In this document: positions 52,020-63,700 of the stretch, in pieces
How the letters are laid out: every line of letters begins with the position of its first letter
Numbering within the stretch: the stretch's first letter is position 1
Source of the DNA: Myoxocephalus aenaeus
Taxonomy: Eukaryota; Chordata; Actinopteri; Perciformes; Cottidae
Direction of reading: 5' to 3'
Assembly (NCBI GenBank): GCA_038501785.1
Contig: JBAMJR010000047.1
Span: 2,947,001 to 3,011,000, forward strand
DNA length: 64,000 bases
Position numbers and translations under genes: made by a program
The notes under the pieces: model-generated
What the model was told of the DNA's origin: nothing
Database searches by the model: none
What the model saw: the letters and a program-made list of their open reading frames with translations, nothing else

Positions 52020-55000
52020 AAGAGTTGTTGTCAAGACACACTGTTGTATTCTGGGCGCCGGGATTTTTTTTTTTGGCCGCTAATGACGACCACGGTGACC
52101 TGATGGACAGCCTCTCGCAGTTTGACACACGGAGACACACGCCATCAATAAACATTAATCTCCCTTTGCATGTTTGCGTGTGCACGCGTGTGCGGGCGCA
52201 TACAGATGTCTGAATGCATCGGAGGGTGTCTGTGTCTGCCGTGTTGCGTGTGTATTTGTTTGCGAGAGCGCCCGTGGATGATTGACTCCGGTGTTATTTA
52301 CTACTCAGCTGTGACCAGCCTCTCAAAGTCAGCCGCCTCTCTGTGCATCCTTAAGGAGTCTCCCTCCCTCTTCATCTCCTATTCTCTCTGTCTCCCTCTC
52401 TGTCTCCCGCTCCAGGGACAGCCATGAAAGGTTACTCACACAATGCTAAACTCCACAAAATAAGTTGTGCGGCAGCGTTTCGATACAACTTTTCCGGAAT
52501 GTAGCACTACAGCAGTAATGTCATGTATGGCGAGTAACGTTTTGGCTTGAAATGTTACTCAAACTGGAGTGTATCAATATTTGTGAGGGACTATTTGCTG
52601 CAGTGGCAACAGGTCGAAAATGAGTTTATCCTAATATATGATAAATTAGTGCAATGCTTTTTTTTTTATGCATGCTTTTGTTTGCATCTCTTCTAACATT
52701 TTGGAGGCTTGGTGTGATCACATCCGAGACTCTAAAAGTGACTTTACGGGAAGGTCAGAAACTAATCTCATTTCTCTGTTTTGAGTGTGTGCTTGCCAAA
52801 AGCATGCCTCCGAAAGTGGCCACAGTAGTTTATCATTCCTCCCATTAACCGAGCGTTCACCTTTGCAAACATGGCGCTTGTATCTTCTGTGCAAAACAGA
52901 TATAGACTCCCACAAAAAAAATAAAAGAGTTGGAAATCCACTTTAGCATGCACACGGTATGGGACTATCTTGAACAGAAAACTGAGTGGTTTTAATCTAA
53001 AAGTGAAAAGTATCATTAAGTGAAACGGGAGTTGCGTTTGAGGGTGTCTGAAGAGGATTCAGGAGTGTGTTACCTGGCCAAGGCATGACATGGTGTCTCC
53101 ATCCAGCTTCTCACACTGGCCATCACACTCCAGGCACACGGATCCATTGGAAAATTCCCGCATTTCCCTAATAGACAGAGGGAAATGGAGAAAGAGGAGC
53201 ATGTATTATAGATTTGAGAGCGTATCCACATTGAAATATTGATTAAGAGCCTGCTGAGAGAGGATTTTGAAGTATGCTGTGTGCGTGTATGAGCGCGAGC
53301 TGTACATAGCAGCCTTTTGATTTTAAACCCACATGTGGAACCGCAAGGTTAAAGCATCATTTACTCGTGCCCATCTCCGCCATTCCTAATTGCAGTGACT
53401 GCTGGAGTGCCCTCTGGCAGAGGGGCACGCAGAGGGGCACGCAGAGGGGCACGCAGGGCAGCGCGCTGCCTGAGACTATTTGATCAAGTTAAAGGCTTAG
53501 TGTGGTCAATATGCTAACAGAGAAGGCTCGTGAATAATGAACGGCTTTTTAAATCGTGGGCAAACACGAGGGGACGCGTGGAGGGAGGGAGCGAGAGAAG
53601 GGAAGGATGGCAGAAGGAGCCAGGGGAGATGGCATGGGCAGAAGCTGGTTTCGGATAAGCTGTGGAGGGGAGGTACAGAGAGAGTGTATGCAGATGAGGA
53701 TAAAAAAAGGCTGGCGAGCATAAGAGGAAAGAAAGAAAAAGATAAGTCAGAGATATTTGCTTTTTATTATACTCTAATCAAACCAAAGAACCATTGCAGA
53801 AACCGGTAGGAGCTACCCGCCTGTTTATTTAGCCAGTTAGAGCATGTAGTTCATGATGGTTTTGTTTTCCCACTTAGACATCTGGAGGAATGGAGGCAAA
53901 CAAAAGAGCTCAATATTGGGTTTTACGCTGCAATTACACCGACATGAGCTGCACAGCGCCCCAGGCCATACCGATGCATCCCTGTGTGTGTGTGTGTGTG
54001 TGCGTGTGTGCGCCCGATCCATAAATGTCTCCCTTTTGTTTGTGTCAGAATCAGCGCATTGTCTTCGCTTTTTTTTCTTCTTTTTTTCCAAGTGCTGCCG
54101 TCTGCGGCGAGCGGAGGACGGCCGCTGTCAATAACAACCGCTGCCGATCAAAACCACTTTTCACATCAGAGGGATCGATCCAGCCGAAAGCGGAGGACGG
54201 ACAGCCTCGGAGGAGGATTCACCCGCTTACAAACAAGCCTCTTTCCCACAGCGGTGAGATAATGAGAGTGACTCTGTGTGCATTTGGTTTGTATTTGCAT
54301 TTGATGCTACTAGGGTGGAATAAAGATTCAACAGATTCCTCCCTGTGAGCCGTTTTTATGTGATCTTGCACGGAGATATTGCACTGCTGTGTCATGCATC
54401 TGCTTGTGGTGAATATTAGATGAAAACCTTTTAGACTTGGTCGTCCTAAAAAGCTACAAAAAAGAAAAGAGACAAATCCGACACTCGACGACAACTAGAT
54501 TTCCCTTTTTGCCGAGCCTTAACGCTCGGCCTTCTTCTAATGGCTCGACTGGTTGGTCACGTTCACAGCAGTTTGTCTCCAACATCCAAACATTCAGTAT
54601 CACAGAGTCTCTTTTATTAATAATGCTCTGGTGGACTCAAAGGAAACTCCCATTGCTCTCTTTACAGTTCTCCCTCGTCTTTCTTTCCCTGGTTCCAACA
54701 TAAATTAGATTTCTCCACTGGAAGCTGGGAATCCTTTAGAAAAGGGCCCAGGCAGTGGAGAGATATCTCTTTTGTTGGTTGAGGGAGAAAAAAAAAATAC
54801 ATGGCGCAGAATGGGTGAGAGACAAAGACCTCGGCGGTGGCGCTCTCCAGGGTCATTTCCATTCCGTCGAAGCCGTTCCTCCTGATTGGCCCCCTTCACG
54901 GCTGGAAGTGTGCGCCAAAGCCCCGTCAGGGGATGGCCTGATGAGGGATTAGCCCTGTTTTAGCAGGAATTTAAGCAGGACTCTGTCTACTATTCAGACC

Positions 55001-56050
55001 TCCAAACCTCCAGCAAACCAGAGCATGGCCAACCCACCATAGCAACTTTTTTAATTAAACACTTTCCTCAACGCCTTCCTAATCCGCTTCCTCGCCCCTC
55101 TCCTACCCCAGTGGACACCCTCTCAGCCGTTTTCTTTTCCCCTCTCGCGCGCCTTTGTTTTATTCAACAGACGTATAAACTAAAGGGAATTCGTACCTTT
55201 ACTCATTAAGAATGGAGACATATAATGAGGGTGAGCTGTGGAATATTAAGGTTTAAAATCACCAACTTGGCAACATATTTAATGAGCTAACAAACACTCA
55301 AATATGTAGAGATATACAGTCCCACAGAAGACCCTCATATACAGAAACTAAGCACATTAAAATAGACTGCTGACCACTGAAGCAAGTAGCGATATGAAAC
55401 TGTACACTCTATGCAGATGACGCCTTACTACAACTTCCAAACTGGCAACCACGAGCAGCCACACTCGATCCAAACTCGAGTTTGTGCCATTTCAAATGGG
55501 AGTTAGTTTGTATCCGTGGTATGATCTCTGCGTCATATAATAACGAAATAATACATTACTGACTGCAATAATGCTACATTTTTCATCACCTGGTAACAAC
55601 ACAACTTGCAATGCAATTAGCATTCCACAGAAAATAAATAGATGAACTCTTCTCACAGTGCACCACGTTCAGTGATTCTAAAACTTGACAGATGCCGATA
55701 CTGAAGGGAACAAATATGCATCACACTCAAAAGTGATGGAAATTGGCCACACTGGATTTGTTATTAAATCAGTTCCAAACTAAAAAAACATTTGTAAAGT
55801 CTGAAGCTTTGCTCTCGAAGGACCTTTTAAGGATCTTATTTAAAGCCTGACTCTCTTTGATTCTTATTCTTATGCCCTGTTGTGCTGTAGTCACTTTGGA
55901 AATGGGGCTTATTTTTTAATATACTCTTTAAGATAAGTGAAGGTTATAAGCACATGGACACCAACTACAGTATTTGTCACTAAATAACATTTAGCTAGGC
56001 CACACATTCTTGTAATATGAAATTTAAGTTTTGTTTTGTTTAGACAGAGA

Positions 56051-56108
<58 letters not shown>

Positions 56109-57427
56109 GATATGCAAATAAAGTTACCCTTTTCCTGCCAAAGATACATTGGGTGTTTTTCAGACGGTGACTTCTTACTGCAGGCAATACCTTTAGGTTT
56201 GATTCCACAGTTCAGGCCAGCGGCACTAAGCATGAAGTGGGCCTGTTGAATGCTCGATGCATCACAGCGGCCGACTGTATTTACAGTACAGCAAACAAGT
56301 GTGCTTGGGCAGCTCCCTGCCACGCGCCTCATCCTCAGCAGTCTTCTTCAAAGCCTTCGCTGTGAGCTGTTTTTCCCGGCAACTTCAAAGCCACCCTCCC
56401 ACAAACGGCGCCGGGGAAAAAAAAGGACCGGCAACCAGTCAACATGACCGAAGGTCGCTCGCTCTCGTGCACCCTCCCCTCTCGCTCTGACGTGCACTCT
56501 CTCCTCTTCCTCCCCGGGGGGGCAACACAAGCTTTGACATCACCGAAAGAGAGTCATATTTATCTCGTGGCAGACGCTACAGTCTTACTTCGGATGGATG
56601 CTTTCAAGCGTTGTGATTCACACAATCTCCTCGCTCATTCAAGAGCAGCACGGAACAATGGGAGCTACGTCAACGCAGCGTTTCTCCCCAGGTGAGTCGG
56701 CAGTGATCTTTTCGATGTGCCTCTTGGCGGCGCAGAGCAACGACCTGAATGCAATTATTCACGCTGAATACAGAACATCGCTGGATTGTGAGGACACTCT
56801 AAGGGCCTTTGTCACAAATGTCAGTTATTTCACAGCTCAGAGCTGCAAAACACTCATGTCCGTCAGCCCAGATGGGCAATTTGTGATTAAATATAATACC
56901 GCGACAATATATCCAAATTGGTTTTGGACCACGGGTGTTACAGGCAGCCAAATGTTCCTTGAACTGTTCACAGAGTGAAATCCCTTATTCATGCCAATCT
57001 GCAATTAGACTCTCCTCCTCCAGAGCTCTTGAGAACGCTTTGACGTCATTCTCATGCATCAAAGCTGTGGACATTGATTTTATCTCCTCTGCGCGCCATG
57101 TATGGCCGTGTGCAACGAGAACGAATGCAGCACTCCTGAAACCGCCGCGATCTGACATGCAGGAAAAAGCTCTTTTCTTTTTTTTGGAATTACTTGACAG
57201 ACAATTAGCCCACCACTCACCCGTCAAAAAGGCTGCAGGACTCCACACAGGTGCGACCTCGTCTGAAGTATCGGCAGGAAAGACACTGGTCGGGCCCCGG
57301 GCCCCAGCAGCCGTCGTCTGAGCACATCTGATCACACACCATTTGCTGCTGAGCTGTGGAGAGAAAGGACGCAAATAAACAAATTAGAAAACTATACGCC
57401 CACAGATACACACTGCTGTAGCCTGCA

Positions 57428-57502
<75 letters not shown>

Positions 57503-60500
57503 AATGCAATTCAAGCATACTGGAAACATTATACAGTGTATATATTGCTCTCGATCGACCAATAATACACAGGAGCAAAGTGAAATGTATCTAATAACGG
57601 TTTATTATGAGCAATTTCATTTGGAGACTGGACGCCTGTGTGTTCGCGCTCACTTGTTACGATATGTGTGTGTCTGTTATTTAGCTGAGGGCTGCACAGC
57701 TGTGTGAGGGAGCATTGATATTCCCCACACCTCGGCCATTAAAGAAACGCCCCCACCAGGACACAAGGCCCGTTTTTTTCCCCCCTCCAGTCGAACCGCG
57801 ACAATCGATGCCGTTTCATCGGACTCGGCGTGTCCTCCATCCGGTGAGTGACACCCACGTCCTGTGAGTGTCGCCCCTTTTTGTCAACGGCCGAGCAGTC
57901 AATGGTAGACAGGGGGTTGCGGCTAATGAAGAGGCCTGTGTAATGCCCCATCGATCGATCTCTATCACACACACACACACACAAACCACACTCATTAGCT
58001 GGCTAATGATATCAACCGCAGCCTGGCAGCTTCCATGTCTGTGTTTTACAGTTATCTTTGTCTTTCTAACAGGGAGCTTCACTGGCTCGACACGCATGTT
58101 GAAGGAAAACAAATGGGTACATTCCAGATAATAGACGCAAGTAATTACAAAACCATGGTGATGTTTTGTAGTATAACCTCCCTCCTTCTCACAGTGTACA
58201 GTTTCCATCATGTTCAGCTCAAGCCACATGTGGACTATTCATCCTGCCATCAGGTGTCCTAATCCCCGCGGAGGCAGTGAGCCTAATCCACCTCTGTGCA
58301 TGTCGCATTGAGCACTTTCCTCACAGGGAGCTGAATAAGGGCTTTCATGGCCAAAGAGCGAGACACGGCGGGGACACACTCAGTCGCCTTGGAAACAGGC
58401 ATGTCGGGGGATGGATTTGCAGAGAGGTGGGGAATCTGAGTTCGGAAATAATTATCAGCGAGATGTTAGAAGAATATGGTTAACAATACCTTTCTTCTGC
58501 TAATCATCTTCTGACAACGTGGCTGGTAGATGCTGCGATATTGCCAAGACTACCTTTCAGAGTGTGCACTTTTTCTTTTTCGCAGACAGACCACCCACCG
58601 CATTCCTTTGGTTCCCGGTTGTTGCGGATGAGGACTTTCTGGCTCGGGGTCCTGAAGAGCGACGTCCAGTTGACGGTGTTGTAGAAGCACAGGCGGCTGT
58701 TGTTGAAGATGTAGACGTTTCCCGCGCTGATCTCGCCCAGCGACTGGAACTGGAGCGAGGAGATCCAGCGCTGCTTCAGGATCAACAGCGAAATACCGCT
58801 ACCGCTGCGGAGGGAACGTACGAAAGAAATGAGCCGGAAAGAAAAGGGAGCCGGGGAAACAGAGAGACTTTGACTCCTCTGCCGCTTGTAAGGCGAACAC
58901 AGGACCCGTTATCAAAACAGGGCTAATCAAAGCGGCGCGACGGCAAGGCTTCAAAGGGCCTCGGTGCAGAACGACATGGGCCGGCAGCTCATTAACCCCG
59001 ACAGGAGCCACCTAGATGCAGGGAAACAGCGAGGGAGAGAGACACCAGGCTCTTTACGGCTCAGAACACGAGCAGGAAATCTGCATATTGGAGTCAGATG
59101 TAAAGTGAGTTCAAAGATGCAGAAGGTGACGTTGGAGAGGAGGCCCCAAGAGGTCAGCCTACAATTTTCATCTTGAATCCTATTAATGCATGAATGTAAA
59201 TGTTATGATGTAACGCTTAGGCTGAGTTGCACCAACAAGGATTCATTTTTAAACCCAATTAAATTGTGGTTTATCTATTAATCATGTTGCACCGAAACCT
59301 TTAAACTAGCTGTAAATGAACACGGTTTCCCTTTCAAGTTTAGTTTTTACTTTAAACTTCAATTCAACTGGTCTGTTGCACCAAAACTTCAAATAATTTA
59401 AATATAGTACAAACTTTATATTAGTACTCTATGGAGGTTTAACTTCCGTTTCAGTTTCCTTGAAGAAAGTTAAGGGACTCAAAGTAATCAAGTTCTTTTT
59501 CCATTTTATTTTTCATCATTGTTATTTTCAAATGTATTTTTTTCCAATCGTTTCTATTGCAATCTCCTCGGTCCGTATTTCCTATTTATTTGTATTATTA
59601 ACACTTTTGTTATGTTTACATCCATTCGTAAAAACAACCAACGGAAGGTTGTGAGGACTGAACGTGAATTATTGACAAGACCTTTTCCATCTTTTACTCT
59701 GTTTCTGTCTCTCATATGGAATCAATATCCTTTTGTGTTGAACTTGTACCTTGTGGACCTCCAAGGCGGGAGGGAAGGATGTTTGTTGACGAAGACAAAA
59801 CTGGAAGGAATGGTATAGCCTTCATTGCTCTTATGCGTCTGTCCATCAATACAATATATATATTCTTAGATTAAATGAATCCTTGTTGGTGAGGTACCAG
59901 GAGAGTCACATACAGATGTGACTCTCCTGCTATAGCATCCGAAAGCTAGACCTCACCACATTGACACAGGTCAGAAGTGCGATACGGTGACATACCTGTA
60001 TAGAGATCTACCTCCAATGGTGGCCAGGCTGGAAAAAACACTCAGATCTGTCATGTTCTCAGGCCAAGACTGGATGTTGAGGAAACCTACAGAGAAGAAC
60101 ACGTGCCAACTAGTAAATATACTGCGAGTCATCCTCTTTTTCTGAGGGAAATGACAAAAGTGTCTAAAGTGAGGGTCGCTGAGGGAACATGAGAACCTTG
60201 AGCAAATAAATACAAAGAATCCTTTTGTTGCCTTAATTCATGCATTATGGAGTTGCACCGCCTCTGTGAAGTTCAAGCAAGAGCCCACACTTTGTCAAAA
60301 AGGAAAGAAAAGTGCTCGGAGAAAACAATATACGCTAATTAAAAGAATGGATTTAATACTCTGCACAATCTGTCCAGTTGCACTTGCCTTTAATGACAGA
60401 TTACATCAAATCAGGATCTGTGGAAATGACATTAAAGGGATAGAGCAGGAAATGGCTGAGATAGAGAGGCCATTGCTCTTTCTTATTGCTTGGGTTTTCA

Positions 60501-60689
60501 TTATGAAAATGCAGTTTCACTCCATTAGCTGTTTGGCTCAACTGCAAGTCGCAGTTTAATATGACAAAAGGCTTTGTATACGAGGTACTGCTCATCCCTT
60601 AAGGCCTCTAATAGTTAATGAATAAATACACACTCAAGCATGCACACACACACCCAGCAGCACATTACTGTAAGCATGTAGCACTATTA

Positions 60690-60764
<75 letters not shown>

Positions 60765-63700
60765 CATAATACCCACCAGAGCACCTTTAAGAGTTCACAG
60801 ACAAAAATCTGCTTTATACTTTCTCCTTAAAGCTTTCTTTTACTGCCTTGGAGGTGACATCATACACACACACACAAACACACACGCACACACGCACACA
60901 ATAATATTGTGTTGTTTTCCAATTTTCCAAGGTGACTCCGGTGAGGCAGCCTCACCTGTGATCTCTTTCACAGTGCGGAACGCGTTGAGGCGTTCAGGGT
61001 CCAGAGGTCCAATACCGTGATACATGTCCCTGAAGAAAAACATGGAGACACACTTTATCAGAAATGATATCCAAATATGAAATGCTCTGTATTCTCTGCT
61101 GACAGTTTGCATTGACTAAAACTAGACTAAAACAGTATTACAATAATTGAGTGTGTGACTTGTACCCTTTGATGCCCGTAATGAGGAAGATGAGGTTGCC
61201 GTTGATTTTGGTGCAGTTGACAAACTTATCAATATTGCTGGCATCCACAGTTTGAGCCGTCTGCAGGCTGCCCGTCCCGATGCCGTCGCACACTGACGGA
61301 ACAAACGCAAACAAACCACCACACATGTGACTCAGCAGCTTTAGGTATGCATCACCTACTGTAGTGGGTATCCAAAGTGCCCTTGTGCGGCGGAGACCTC
61401 ATTTTGAGAAACTCCTATTAGCTATTTGTCACGTTGATTCCCTTTTATGAAAATATAGCCCTGCTTTGGTGCATCGGCAAGGCCACGGCCCCTCTCCGTG
61501 CATTGGAATTCTTTTGATGAAAGCACAGGCCAATCCGCAGCCAATCCCTCCCTATAATGAATTCATTACATCTGCATTAATTACACTCGCGGTCTGGTGT
61601 GAGGCAAGTATTTCTGACAGAGGCGGAGGCGATGATGAATAAGGCTTGCATTAAGTGGTGTAACCAGTTTTTGATAGTGATTTATACCAGCCAATTCCAT
61701 ATCTGAAATGTTAATTTGTTATCATTTCCCCCAGTTCCTTGGGCTATCCCTCATTAACCCCTCCCTGCTGCGTGACGATGCAATCACGAGATTAGCCAAT
61801 CAATGGAGGCTCCTTACGTGGCGCCCGGAGGAAACCGCCGCCGACTCCCCCCCTCCCCCCCCAAAGAGAAAGGGCAACATCAGTTACGTTTGTGGGGACG
61901 ATATGACGAAGGGGCTAATCCTCCGTATTGAACTGAAGTAATGCTGTTTAATTTCACATTAGGCGTTTTAGGCATTTAGCTCACACTCGCGCAAAATGAG
62001 TTGTAATTACTGAGCAGGTAGCAGCAGTTTCTCCTTACGGGACCATTCCGTGTTAATTAACATGTTGAGCATATGACCTTCATTTATGCCGTGTTTGTCA
62101 TCCTGCAATGTGAAATGAGTATTAGAGTTAATATTCACGGCGGGAATATGAGAAGGGGGCTAAATGAGTCACAGTGCATGCCGTTAAATAATGCATCAAT
62201 ACACGCCTAACAAACAAAGAAAATGTTGTAATAAATCAGAACTGTATATGCTTGAAATTAACAACATAATGAATACTTCATCGAGTAATATTCTGTCACA
62301 CATTTTACTGTATGTACTTTATGAAGCTGTAGAAACGAGTACATTGTTGCTGTGCAGGTGCCGGTAATGCGTGGCCTTCCCTTAAAATGACATAAATAAA
62401 AATAAATCTAAATAATTCAGATGTATATTTAGTGTAATAATGAAAACAAATAATCTGGCTCCCGTAAATAATAAATTACATTTCCTATAAAGCGCTCCTG
62501 CGGGCCTCTGTTGATCCAGTATCATCACTGTTAGCATAAAGCTATTAGATTAAAATGGTTTAACCGCATAAGCTCTAGTGCATACAGTAAATGCATTGCA
62601 GTGGGCCAGGAAGTGGGGGAAGCAGGAGGAATTAATATCAACCTGATTTTCATCCCAGTGAGTACAACTTCCACATTATGCACTGGAACATCTGTCTGTT
62701 GTCAGTGTGCACTAAGACAATCTCTCAAGGCAAGGCAGTTATGAGTGATGGAGGCTCCAATGATGGCAGTTAAGAGTCAAACTTTGACAGTTCCTTATCG
62801 TGCAAACATCAAAGCACTGACGCTTCACTTTCTCAAGTTTAAACAAAATGACAACAGCAATGTTTGATTATATGCGAGTTGAAACATTTGACCTCTAATC
62901 AGAGCATATTTTCACCGCAGACGGCACGGGACGTCGCTTGAAGTCGGGTGGGCGGAGCCACGGTACCTTTCGGACAGATGTCGGTGCAGGGGATGCACAT
63001 TTTGATGCGGTTCTCCTCCACCTCCATCTTGTTGCTGGGACACGCTCGGACACAGGAGCTGTGGTCCACCACGAAATTATCTGTCAGCGGGACAGAACGA
63101 GTGTTAGTTGACTTCAGTGTGTTGTTGGATAGCAGAGATGCTGTGATGATAAGTGGTATCAGATCATAGACATCAAAGTGTAGCCTTTAGACTCCTCTAA
63201 TGGCGAGAAATTGATTGTATTTTAATCACGTTTTGAATAATGATCAAAACTAATGGTCTAGGGCTACATTGCTGAGTACAAATAATGAATCAAATTAGTA
63301 CTTGGGAGCGGCGGTGGAAAAATGCGACTGGTGTATGCTCATTTGATGATCAGTGGGACTTGAATATACAATCTGTTGATGTAGCTTGACTTTTAATGTG
63401 TGCTCGCTGAATTACTGCAGCACTCTGACTCCATATCTGTGAGAGGAAGAACTACAAATTTGCTTTCTTTTCAGCTGCCAGAAGCTGAAACAGATGGCGG
63501 AGCAACCGGTTGATTGAGATGCACAATTCATTTATGTTTGAGTGATTTATCTCGACTTGCAATAATTGTCTGGGATCTTATTTCAGGATAGATAAGAGGC
63601 TAAATGACTCTTCAACGGACACCAGCTCACAGTCTATAAAACGTCATTACGAGCATCATAACGAGCATCTGTGTTCTTGCAGTGTCGTGGTGTTCCTACT

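Larger units (their letters stand above)
53168..57220 (-). other. erbb4 intron 13
   Basis: 4.05 kb. Contains a 12-bp tandem repeat (53417-53454), a purine-rich stretch (about 53570-53740), (GT)n 53983-54009 and a 53-bp (AT)n tract at 56053-56105. No exon recognised. Confidence 0.8.
58799..59995 (-). other. erbb4 intron 11
   Basis: 1.2 kb, of which about 660 bp is a TIR element (59230-59891), followed at once by a perfect hairpin (59898-59929). Confidence 0.85.

Noticed and set aside
53417..53454. Direct repeats considered as a CRISPR-like array
   Set aside because: Only three adjacent 12-bp copies with no spacers, in an animal intron; a simple tandem repeat.
59898..59929. The hairpin considered as a transcription terminator
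   Set aside because: There is no T-run after it and it sits within an intron of a eukaryotic gene.
60011..60016. An internal donor (GGAG/GTAGAT) that would shorten erbb4 exon 11 by 15 bases
   Set aside because: It removes conserved residues before YSG and gives the wrong phase for exon 12; the donor at 59995 restores the 91-nt exon and family sequence.
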